From Planctomycetota bacterium (GTDB lineage: Bacteria; Planctomycetota; UBA1135): DNA of 13,259 bases. The notes beneath the pieces were generated by a model. The model saw only the letters and a program-made list of their open reading frames with translations. It was not told where the DNA came from and searched no databases. Position numbers and translations under genes: made by a program. Positions within the stretch are counted from its first letter, which is position 1; the number at the start of each line of letters is the position of its first letter. Positions 1 through 6,119 of the stretch are shown here, piece by piece. The stretch spans positions 1-13,259 of the forward strand of contig JAQBVK010000034.1 of NCBI GenBank assembly GCA_027623585.1, in the 5' to 3' direction.

Positions 1-1
1 G

Positions 2-478
2 GTTGCCAACCTCTCCAGCCACAAGAAGGGTTGGGACGCGCGTTGGGAAGAGTTCTCGCGCCACGCCGAGCGCGGTCAGGCCGTGGCCGACCGATTGCTC
101 GCCTTGGTGGATGCCGACACCGACGCCTTCCACGCCGTGATGAATGCATGGCGCAAACCCGAAGACCTGGATGCGATGCAGGCCGCCGTGCGCGGCGCGA
201 TCGAAACACCGCTCGCGGTGATGGAGACCTCGCTCGAAGCGATGGAAGTCTGCTCCGCCATGGCCGAGCACGGCTTGAAAGCGAGCGCGAGTGACGCCGG
301 CGTCGGCGCAATGTGCGCACGGCTTGCGGTGCGCGCCGCCGGACTCAACGTGCGGATCAACCTGAAAGACCTCTCCGACGAGGCGGCGCGGAGGGACTAC
401 CTTGCGCGCGCTCGCGTTTTCGAGCAGCAAGCAGAGACCGCCGAAGCCGACGTGCTCACTCGGATCGCGCTGGACTGA
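2..478 (+). CDS. Formiminotetrahydrofolate cyclodeaminase, C-terminal part (5' end outside window)
   Basis: The frame is open from base 2 and ends in TGA, giving 158 residues with no start in the window. The fragment opens with VANLSSHKKGW, which matches the 'VGNLT.GKK' segment that follows the PGGGS region in cyclodeaminases. It continues with LLALVDADTDAFHAVMNAW, the conserved 'L...DADAEAF' helix, and then AGLNVRINLKDLSDE, the 'N.LINL..I.DE' segment near the C-terminus. Family knowledge: this all-helical enzyme converts 5-formimino-THF to 5,10-methenyl-THF and ammonia, either alone (FchA type) or as the C-terminal half of a fusion with formiminotransferase. About 40-50 residues of the cyclodeaminase domain are missing upstream, so whether it is standalone or fused cannot be told. 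It converges on the response regulator with a 19-base gap. The family call is fairly sure. Confidence 0.85.
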   Translation, partial: VANLSSHKKGWDARWEEFSRHAERGQAVADRLLALVDADTDAFHAVMNAWRKPEDLDAMQAAVRGAIETPLAVMETSLEAMEVCSAMAEHGLKASASDAGVGAMCARLAVRAAGLNVRINLKDLSDEAARRDYLARARVFEQQAETAEADVLTRIALD

Positions 479-497
479 ACCGCAAGGCGGAACTGGC

Positions 498-878
498 CTA
501 GGCGGCAGGCACGCCGCTCAGCAACTCTTCCACTTTCGCCAGCATGTCCTTGGGGTTCCAAGGCTTCTGGAAGGTGAAGTTGGCGCCGACGTTCTTGGCC
601 ACGCGCAGATAGACCTCAGTGCTGGTCTTGCCCGCACCGCTCATCGCGATGATCTTCATCGTCGGGTACTTCTTGTGCGCCTGAATGATGCTCTCCAAGC
701 CCTCTTGGTTCGGCATCACGATGTCGGTGATCAGCAGGTCGTACTGCTGCGTCGCGAGCATCTTGGCTCCCTCCAGACCGTCGCGCCCCGTTTCCACGGT
801 GTAGCCGCGGAGCTTGAGAAGCTTCTCGAGGGTGCCGCGGAGTTCGGCGTCGTCGTCGGTGACAAGAATGCGTGCCAT
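498..878 (-). CDS. Receiver-only (CheY-like) response regulator
   Basis: This 126-residue protein consists of one receiver domain and no output domain. The acidic pocket is D8-D9-D10 near the N-terminus. The phosphoacceptor is D52 in LLITDIVMPNQEG, the conserved hydroxyl residue is S80 in IIAMSGAGK, and the switch lysine is K105 in FTFQKPWNP. I chose the ATG at 878 because the receiver fold begins there with MARILVTDDD. The open frame extends to 959, but those extra residues are Arg/Gly-rich and run through the inverted-repeat region. Single-domain receivers act as phosphorelay intermediates or by protein binding. It is divergent from the hybrid kinase that starts at 962 or 1034, which is its most likely phosphodonor (inference). 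The gene ends in TAG, so TAG is an ordinary stop in this organism. Confidence 0.93.
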   Translation of the reverse strand: MARILVTDDDAELRGTLEKLLKLRGYTVETGRDGLEGAKMLATQQYDLLITDIVMPNQEGLESIIQAHKKYPTMKIIAMSGAGKTSTEVYLRVAKNVGANFTFQKPWNPKDMLAKVEELLSGVPAA

Positions 879-961
879 GTACAAGCCATCCAGGGGGATG
901 GAGGTTTCATCTCTCCATCGTCCGCCCCGCCCCCTCTGCTTGAGCAGAATCCGTCTCAAGT
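879..961. promoter_or_regulatory. Divergent control region with inverted repeats
   Basis: This short spacer separates the response regulator and the kinase. Three exact inverted repeats are visible. GATGGAG (897-903) pairs with CTCCATC (913-919). The near-palindrome TCTGCTTGAGCAGA lies at 935-948. CTTGAG (939-944) pairs with CTCAAG (955-960) and overlaps the palindrome, so those two hairpins would be mutually exclusive. I see no convincing -35/-10 pair. The repeats could be operators or RNA leader structures. If the kinase starts at 1034 the spacer is 155 bases long. Confidence 0.35.
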
Positions 962-3661
962 ATGGGCGCCGAGCAGCCGATGGATCCAGGCATACCAGGC
1001 CCGGATTCCGTCCGGAGCCTCGGCGAAGCCGTCATGAGCGAATCGCGCGGATCTGGAAACCTCGAGCCCGTCTCCCCGGACGGCTTCGAAGATGTTTTCG
1101 CGAAAGAGACGCGAGAGCTGCTGCTGCGCCGCCTTCGCCTTGGCCTGCAGGTCGGCGTGGTGCTCTACGTGGTCTTCTGGGGCCTCGATCTGCTGGCGGC
1201 CCGCGACTATTGGCTGCCCTTCCTTCTGGTACGCCTCGCCGTTGCCGGATGCACAGGCCTGGCCTTGTGGATCAGCCACTCGGCATGGGGGGCGCGCAGG
1301 GTGGTGCCGCTGTCGGTCGGCATCATGTACGTCGGTACGCTCGGCATGAGCGTGATGACCGCGATCTGGAGCGGCTTCGAGAACCAGTATTACGTCGGCA
1401 ACATGCTCGCCATCTTCCTGGTGGGCTTGTACTTCCCGTGGGGCGCGGCGACGACCGCGATCTACGGCGCGCTGACGATCCTCACCTATCTCGGTCTCAA
1501 CACGGTGGTGCACGGCTTTCATCCGATCGCCGCCGCCGCGCCCTTCTTCTTCCTCGGCGGCACCGCGATCCTCACCGTGTGGGCCGCCGCAGCGTCGCAG
1601 CGCAACCGCCGCGAGAGCCTGCGCATGCGCATGCAGCTCGAGGTCGCGAACACCGAGCTGAAGTCGCTCGACGAAGCGAAGACTTCGTTCTTCGCGAACG
1701 TCAGCCACGAATTGCGCACGCCGCTGATGCTGCTGCTCGGCCCGATCGAGACCCTCATGCGTCATGATCCGAGCACCAACGAAGACGCGCTGCTCGACGC
1801 GATGAACACCAACGCGCACCGCTTGATGCGCCAGGTGAACCTGATCTTGAACTTCTCCAAGATTGAGGCTGGTCAAATGACCCTGCAGCGCGAGGTCGCG
1901 GACCTCGGCGGCATGCTGTCGAAGACCGTGAACGCGGCAACTCCATATGCCGAGGGCCGCTCGATCACGCTGACCGGCGAAGGCCTGGACAGCCTGCCTC
2001 CCATCGCCTTCGACGTCGAGAAGGTCGAAACCATCGCGAACAACCTGATCTCGAACGCGATGAAGTTCACGCCCGACGGCGGCGCCATCACGGTGCGCGC
2101 CGGCACCATGGGCGAACACGCGGCCACGGTGTGGTTCGAGGTGCAGGACTCCGGCTGCGGCATCCCGGCCGATCAAGTCGAGAAGGTCTTCGAGCGCTTC
2201 CACCAGGTGAAAGGCGGCAAGGCTGGAAAGATCCAGGGCACCGGTCTCGGACTCTCGCTGTCGAAGGAGTTCGCGGAAGCACACGGCGGCAAGATCTTCG
2301 CGCGCAGCACGCTCGGTGAAGGCACGACCGTCCGCGTCGAGTTGCCGAACGTGGACGTCGCGTCGATCGAGCAATCCGACTCCGGCGAGAAGAAGGTGGT
2401 GCGCGCAGCGTCCACCACCACCGACTTCGCCGACCTCAAGCGGCCGAGCCTGGAGCAGAGCAGCAAGTCGAAGATTTCCAACGTCGCGCCCGACGCGCCG
2501 CTCGTGCTCGTGGTCGAGGACGACCCCGACCTGCGCGCCTTCATCGGCGGCATCATCGGCGCGCGTTGGCGCCTGCAGACCGCCCAGAACGGGCGCGAAG
2601 GCCTGGAAGCCGCGCGTCGCATCCGCCCCGACATGATCGTGTCGGACGTGATGATGCCTGAGATGGACGGCTTCGAAATGGTCGAAGCGCTGCGTAAGGA
2701 CAAGGCTTTTGCGAGCACGCCGATCCTGTTCCTCTCCGCGCGCACCGGCAGTGAGGCGGTGGTGCGCGGCCTCACGCTCGGCGCGGTGGACTACGTCAAC
2801 AAGCCCTTCAAGCAGGCCGAACTCGAAGCGCGCATCGAGGCGCAACTCCGCCTACGCGCCGCCGAGAAAACCTTGGCCGAGCGCGACAGCCGTTTGCTTG
2901 CGATGGGTCAGTTCGCGGGCACGATCGCGCATGATCTGCGCAGTCCGCTGCAAGCGCTGGTCACCCGCCTCGAGATTCTGCGCATGACCGCCGAAATGCT
3001 CGGGTCACTTCCGCAGATGCAGGAGGAGCTCGACTCGATAGAGAAACAGGCCTTCCGCATCGAGGCGATGATTCAGGAGATGCTGGAATTCATGCGCGGC
3101 CAGGACGTCACGCTCGACCGCCAAAAGACCGAGGTGTTCAAGTTCCTCAAAGGGCTCGCGGACGACGCGGCGCAGAACATGGAAGCCGTCGGCGTGAAGT
3201 TGAAACTTGACTTCCACGGCGACGCCGCGGCGACGCTGGGCTGGGATCATGACCGCATGACGCGCGTGTTCGAGAATCTCTTCAACAACGCACGCGACGC
3301 GCTGGTCCAGATGTGCAAGGACCATCCGAACCCGACCGTACGCTTCGTCTGCTCAGCCGACGGCCACGAGATCGTGTTCAAGGTCAGCGACAACGGGCCG
3401 GGCATTCCGCCTGAAGTCGCCGACCGCCTGTTCCAAGTCGGTGCGACTTCGGGCAAGTCGCACGGCACCGGTTTCGGCCTCTCGATCGTCAAGAATTTGA
3501 TCCAGGCGCACGGCGGCGCGATCGAGGTTCAGGCGAAGGGAGACGACGGCGGCGCGTGCTTCACGATTCGCTTCCCGCGCTCGACCGCGGCTGAAGTCCT
3601 CGGTGACGATTCCCCCGATCCGAGCGGCAGCGGCGTGGATGACGGCAAGCGGATGGATTGA
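962..3661 (+). CDS. Hybrid sensor histidine kinase with two kinase cores around a receiver (6TM-HK1-REC-HK2)
   Basis: The protein has 899 residues in this reading. Six hydrophobic segments lie at about 61-80, 84-106, 113-135, 144-161, 164-183 and 190-211, with no sizeable periplasmic loop. Kinase core 1 has its H-box in FFANVSHELRTPL (H249), its N-box near 360 (NNLISNAMKFTPDGG) and its G-boxes near 396 (DSGCGIP) and 426 (GTGLGLSLSKE). A receiver domain starts at about 513, with EDD at 519-521 and phosphoacceptor D562 in IVSDVMMPEMDGF. Core 2 has its own H-box AGTIAHDLRSPL (H657), its N-box near 769 (FENLFNNARDALV) and its G-boxes near 809 (DNGPGIPPE) and in GTGFGLSIVKN, closer to the NtrB type. 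Every catalytic motif is intact in both cores. The start is uncertain: ATG codons stand at 962, 980 and 1034, none has a good ribosome site, and 1034 would leave room for a promoter. The divergent receiver-only protein is the likely partner (inference). Confidence 0.92.
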   Translation: MGAEQPMDPGIPGPDSVRSLGEAVMSESRGSGNLEPVSPDGFEDVFAKETRELLLRRLRLGLQVGVVLYVVFWGLDLLAARDYWLPFLLVRLAVAGCTGLALWISHSAWGARRVVPLSVGIMYVGTLGMSVMTAIWSGFENQYYVGNMLAIFLVGLYFPWGAATTAIYGALTILTYLGLNTVVHGFHPIAAAAPFFFLGGTAILTVWAAAASQRNRRESLRMRMQLEVANTELKSLDEAKTSFFANVSHELRTPLMLLLGPIETLMRHDPSTNEDALLDAMNTNAHRLMRQVNLILNFSKIEAGQMTLQREVADLGGMLSKTVNAATPYAEGRSITLTGEGLDSLPPIAFDVEKVETIANNLISNAMKFTPDGGAITVRAGTMGEHAATVWFEVQDSGCGIPADQVEKVFERFHQVKGGKAGKIQGTGLGLSLSKEFAEAHGGKIFARSTLGEGTTVRVELPNVDVASIEQSDSGEKKVVRAASTTTDFADLKRPSLEQSSKSKISNVAPDAPLVLVVEDDPDLRAFIGGIIGARWRLQTAQNGREGLEAARRIRPDMIVSDVMMPEMDGFEMVEALRKDKAFASTPILFLSARTGSEAVVRGLTLGAVDYVNKPFKQAELEARIEAQLRLRAAEKTLAERDSRLLAMGQFAGTIAHDLRSPLQALVTRLEILRMTAEMLGSLPQMQEELDSIEKQAFRIEAMIQEMLEFMRGQDVTLDRQKTEVFKFLKGLADDAAQNMEAVGVKLKLDFHGDAAATLGWDHDRMTRVFENLFNNARDALVQMCKDHPNPTVRFVCSADGHEIVFKVSDNGPGIPPEVADRLFQVGATSGKSHGTGFGLSIVKNLIQAHGGAIEVQAKGDDGGACFTIRFPRSTAAEVLGDDSPDPSGSGVDDGKRMD

Positions 3662-3677
3662 ACTCGGTCGCAGTTTG

Positions 3678-3711
3678 GTGCTGACGCGTCCCGCGAATTG
3701 CAGCTCAGCAC
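3678..3711 (+). terminator. Hairpin downstream of the hybrid kinase, candidate terminator
   Basis: An exact 7-bp stem, GTGCTGA (3678-3684) with TCAGCAC (3705-3711), starts 17 bases after the kinase stop codon. Its loop holds a smaller CGCG-TCC-CGCG hairpin (3685-3695). No T-run follows, so intrinsic termination is uncertain. It could also be an mRNA 3'-end stabiliser. Confidence 0.4.
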
Positions 3712-4045
3712 ACACCCCGAGGATTCTTTCCCTACCGTGGTCCAGAGAATGAGGCGGGTTAGAATCTCGGTTTGGATGCCGAATGTCACTCTAGCCGTGG
3801 TCGGATTTATTGGGGGAAGGTCAAACTCCAGAGAAGGGTCGCTTCGATCTTGGGATAGAGACTTCATTGGAAAAACGCCTTGGGTGGTGGGTCAACTCAA
3901 CGCATGCCTGCGGGGTAAACGGGCAACTCTCCTGCCGCGCCAAGAGCGCTGCTCGGATCCTGCGCAAGAGTGCAGCACCCGGTCGTGTGGACTGGCCAGC
4001 CCTTCTCCGCCGCTTGAATGGCAATGAACCGGGAAGGGCTGCCTG
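3712..4045. other. Intergenic stretch without a supportable gene
   Basis: This stretch lies between the converging kinase and the interrupted small gene. By eye, 3720-3900 is less GC-rich than the neighbouring genes. The open frames here are short, have no recognisable motif, and their codons do not look like those of the flanking genes. I looked for tRNA, RNase P, SRP RNA, tmRNA and c-di-GMP riboswitch signatures and found none that fit. Several GC-rich partial hairpins occur around 3905-3990, but none is convincing. Confidence 0.5.
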
Positions 4046-4126
4046 CTACTCAAGGAGAGGGTGGCAAAGTGAACACGCGGTGTGACGCAGACGAGCCTGC
4101 GCAAGCGGAAGAGGCAAGCGCACGCG
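4046..4126 (-). pseudogene. In-frame continuation of the small gene beyond its TAG stop, holding the rest of the Cys motif
   Basis: On the minus strand the frame continues for 26 sense codons after the TAG at 4129-4127 and ends at a second TAG (4048-4046). The translation RVRLPLPLAQARLRHTACSL followed by CHPLLE carries the second half of a recognisable family pattern, P-x-x-L-x-x-A ... (T/P)x-C-x-x-C-x-P. The first half, YHLRTC, lies directly before the stop. In relatives the two halves are contiguous, with a residue (often Lys) where the TAG stands. The parsimonious reading is a nonsense mutation that truncates the gene; an assembly or sequencing error is also possible. Readthrough is less likely, because TAG ends other intact genes here. 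Confidence 0.5.
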
Positions 4127-4393
4127 CTAAACCGCTTGGCAGGTGCGGAGGTGGTAGCGGGTCCCTCTCCAGGACACGTAGACGACTGGATCTCCTTCTT
4201 GAGGCGGCGCCGTCGTCGTGGAAGAAGGCGCAAGCTTGGATGCCTCACCTGCAGCCGGTCCAAGCCGCTGCTGGGTGCGCAGTTCCGCAGGAGAAGCCTC
4301 CACCTCGGCCTGCCGCGCCAGAAACGACTCGGCGCTCTTTCCGGCCACGACCAGCGTGAGCACCGAGATCAAGAGCGTTCCCAAACCTTTCAC
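4127..4393 (-). CDS. Small membrane-anchored protein with an interrupted YH-x3-C motif
   Basis: A GTG at 4393 gives 88 residues. An N-terminal hydrophobic segment (about residues 4-17) is a signal peptide or anchor. It is followed by an Ala/Glu/Pro/Thr-rich linker (about 20-68) and a short end domain, PVVYVSWRGTRYHLRTCQAV, with H81 and C85. This tail resembles the 'VYVT..G.KYH...C..L' opening of a small H-C-C-C domain, presumably metal-binding, found at the C-termini of many exported bacterial proteins. Here it stops just before the remaining CxxC half, which is present in frame downstream (4046-4126). The gene lies 74 bases after the methyltransferase on the same strand and has its own promoter-like sequence. 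No Shine-Dalgarno is visible. I know of no assigned function, and the product as it stands may be non-functional. Confidence 0.55.
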   Translation of the reverse strand: MKGLGTLLISVLTLVVAGKSAESFLARQAEVEASPAELRTQQRLGPAAGEASKLAPSSTTTAPPQEGDPVVYVSWRGTRYHLRTCQAV

Positions 4394-4409
4394 GGTGGTA
4401 TCCGGATGG

Positions 4410-4437
4410 AATCTATCATCCCTTCCCCACCCGTCAA
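4410..4437 (-). promoter_or_regulatory. Sigma70-like promoter for the small membrane-anchored gene
   Basis: On the minus strand TTGACG (4437-4432) is followed after 16 bases by TAGATT (4415-4410). This fits the -35 (5 of 6) and -10 (4 of 6) consensus. The -10 ends 16 bases before the GTG at 4393, which would leave a very short leader. That agrees with the absence of a ribosome site. Confidence 0.4.
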
Positions 4438-4467
4438 GGCGTGGTACCAACGCGCGTCTCGCTCCGA

Positions 4468-6006
4468 CTAGTCCCGCACCGCGTCGAGGAAGAGGCAGCG
4501 ACCCGTCGAGTCGCGGCGCACTTTGGGCGTGGCCTTCGGCGGCGCGATGAGGTCCGAGGCAAGATCCAGCATCTCCGCGCGATCGCGGTAGATCAGGTTC
4601 CATTCCGTCGCGTACTCCATCATCCAGGAGGAGTCCGGCACGCGCACCAGATTGCCGATCAGTAGACGCCCGCCGTGGCCGAGCATCTTCCACAGCGCGC
4701 CAGTGATTGCGCGCGCCAGCCTCTGCTGGATGTAATCGAACAAGCCCATCGAGTAGACGAGGTCGAAAGAGTGGAGATCCTTGTCCACCAACTTCTGCTC
4801 CGCTCCCGGCTTCGGCAGCACGATCTGCCGGATCGAGAAGTGCAGCGTGCTCATCGTGATCAAGCCGGAGTCCGGCCGCGCGTTGAGGATTCCGAGCAGA
4901 CGCTGGTGGCAGCGGCCGAGTGCGTCCTCGTCCTGGTCGATCATGACCAGTTCAACCGGATGCTTGCGCGTCGGCAACTCGGCGAACACGCGCTGCAACT
5001 CGATCGCGGGCCCGCAAGCCAACGAGGCGATGCGCACCGGACGCTGCAGCTTCAGCGCGCGGCGAATGGCGTCGGAAGCGACCTCGTCGCGTCGCTGCAC
5101 GGTTTCTGCCAGCGTGTAGCTGCGCCCGACGTGATGCAGGAAACGCCCGTAGAGAGTGTCTCCTTCCAGCAGCTCATCCTGAATCAGCTCCATGAGCCGG
5201 TAGTCGCCGGCATAGCCAAGCGGCTTCTCATAGGCGCGCCGGTGCATCGGACACGGCATCAGCAGCGGCATCAACGCGCGCTGCGCGTAGTCGTGCCCGA
5301 GCGTGACCTGCTCCGGCGACAACTTCGCGGACATCTTCTCCAACTGCAGGCAGTAGCGTTGGAACACCGGTCCCCACTTGGCGTAGATCGACGCCGTGAT
5401 CTTCGCGCACTGATCCGGTTCGCGCCACAGATCCTGCGGACGCATCATGGCCTCGGTCGCGTCGGCGGCCTCGCGCGCGAGTTGCAGCAAATGGGCCATC
5501 ATTCCCACTTGCGCCAGCCAAGCCTTCGGCAGGAGCGAAGCCTGGGCGTGCAACTCGAGCAATGCGGTCAGTCGCTGGCCGACCACGCTCTCGCGCACAC
5601 GCACCGTGTCGAGATCGACGCCAGTCTCAGCGGTCGCCGAGAACAGCCGCACGCCGATGCGGCGGCGAGGGCTCTCCTCGAGATACGCCGCCACTCCCCG
5701 GCCGGTCCAAATCACCTCTCCACGGTGAATCAATTCCACGATCGGGATCTCTGAGCCCGGCACCGGCGCCGGGCCGGGCGCGGGCTCGAAAGCAAAACCC
5801 CACCGGGAGGCGTCGAGCACCTTGTGCATCGTCACCGGCTGGCCGTTCCACTGCAGCCGGCAGACAAAGTCTTCACCAAAGTCCGTGCTGGTGAGACGAT
5901 CAGGGCGGAATCGGAAACGATTCGTCCCACCCTGAAGGTCGGCATGGTCCCGGCCGCGACGAGTTTCGGGCGCGGTGACGGGTGAGGGGGGAGCTTCGTT
6001 CGGCAT
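4468..6006 (-). CDS. PilZ domain fused to a class I SAM-dependent methyltransferase
   Basis: This is a 512-residue cytoplasmic protein. The N-terminal region (about 29-130) looks like a PilZ domain. R30-x3-R34 in NRFRFRPDR and D65-x-S-x2-G70 in LDASRWGFAF match the two c-di-GMP-contacting motifs (RxxxR and D/NxSxxG). A helical middle section includes YEKPLGYAGDYRLMELI near 267. The C-terminal Rossmann methyltransferase has motif I ASLACGPAIEL (about 327-337), the ribose-binding acidic motif VMIDQDEDAL, motif IV FDLVYSMGLFDYI and a GGRLLIGN strand. The GYAGDY segment recalls proteins annotated as 3-hydroxypalmitate methyl ester biosynthesis enzymes (PhcB-like). I treat that as a lead only, and the substrate is unknown. 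The ATG at 6006 keeps the RxxxR motif, and no Shine-Dalgarno is seen. The gene stands apart from its neighbours (109 bases upstream, 74 downstream), so it is probably its own transcription unit. Confidence 0.85.
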   Translation of the reverse strand: MPNEAPPSPVTAPETRRGRDHADLQGGTNRFRFRPDRLTSTDFGEDFVCRLQWNGQPVTMHKVLDASRWGFAFEPAPGPAPVPGSEIPIVELIHRGEVIWTGRGVAAYLEESPRRRIGVRLFSATAETGVDLDTVRVRESVVGQRLTALLELHAQASLLPKAWLAQVGMMAHLLQLAREAADATEAMMRPQDLWREPDQCAKITASIYAKWGPVFQRYCLQLEKMSAKLSPEQVTLGHDYAQRALMPLLMPCPMHRRAYEKPLGYAGDYRLMELIQDELLEGDTLYGRFLHHVGRSYTLAETVQRRDEVASDAIRRALKLQRPVRIASLACGPAIELQRVFAELPTRKHPVELVMIDQDEDALGRCHQRLLGILNARPDSGLITMSTLHFSIRQIVLPKPGAEQKLVDKDLHSFDLVYSMGLFDYIQQRLARAITGALWKMLGHGGRLLIGNLVRVPDSSWMMEYATEWNLIYRDRAEMLDLASDLIAPPKATPKVRRDSTGRCLFLDAVRD

Positions 6007-6085
6007 GCAGCGTCGGGTACGGCACGAACGTCGCGGCCTCTGACATGAAGGCCGGAGGGGCTCGCGCTACCTTCCTGTGCCTATT

Positions 6086-6101
6086 GGGCGATAATTCGCC
6101 C
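6086..6101 (-). terminator. Perfect hairpin after the sigma operon, candidate terminator or operator
   Basis: GGGCGA (6086-6091) and TCGCCC (6096-6101) form an exact 6-bp stem with a TAAT loop. The hairpin starts 14 bases after the stop codon of the DUF3106-like gene on the minus strand. No T-tract follows. It also overlaps the -10-like element of the possible methyltransferase promoter, so an operator role is an alternative. Confidence 0.35.
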
Positions 6102-6119
6102 CCGATTGCAAGCGTTCAA
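6091..6119 (-). promoter_or_regulatory. Possible promoter for the PilZ-methyltransferase gene
   Basis: On the minus strand TTGAAC (6119-6114, overlapping the stop codon of the upstream gene) is followed after 17 bases by AATTAT (6096-6091). The match is moderate (4 of 6 in the -10). It lies about 85 bases upstream of the methyltransferase ATG. The sequence AGCGTTcAACGCT at 6111-6123, a 13-base palindrome, overlaps the -35. Confidence 0.22.

Noticed and set aside
498..959. Longer response regulator starting at 959
   Set aside because: The receiver fold begins at the ATG at 878. The extension is basic filler that crosses the inverted repeats of the divergent control region.
956..2845. A 629-residue open frame antisense to the hybrid kinase
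   Set aside because: High GC leaves few stops on the opposite strand. The translation is His/Arg/Glu-rich with no domain, while the forward frame encodes an intact kinase.
3905..3990. Possible structured RNA (RNase P, SRP or riboswitch-like GGGTAAAC and AAGAGCGC pieces)
   Set aside because: The fragments occur in the wrong order and lack the required conserved partners. No consistent fold could be built by eye.
4046..4129. Genome-wide TAG recoding (for example pyrrolysine) to explain the interrupted gene
   Set aside because: TAG is the terminal codon of at least four intact genes in the window, at positions where the proteins end as expected.
4127..4693. A longer 188-residue version of the small minus-strand gene starting at 4693
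   Set aside because: The extra N-terminal part overlaps the end of the methyltransferase gene and is Arg/Gly/Asp-rich filler. The hydrophobic N-terminus and a promoter-like sequence both point to the GTG at 4393.
4675..5754. A 359-residue open frame antisense to the PilZ-methyltransferase gene
   Set aside because: It is Arg/Gln/His-rich shadow sequence with no motif, opposite a frame with clear PilZ and methyltransferase signatures.
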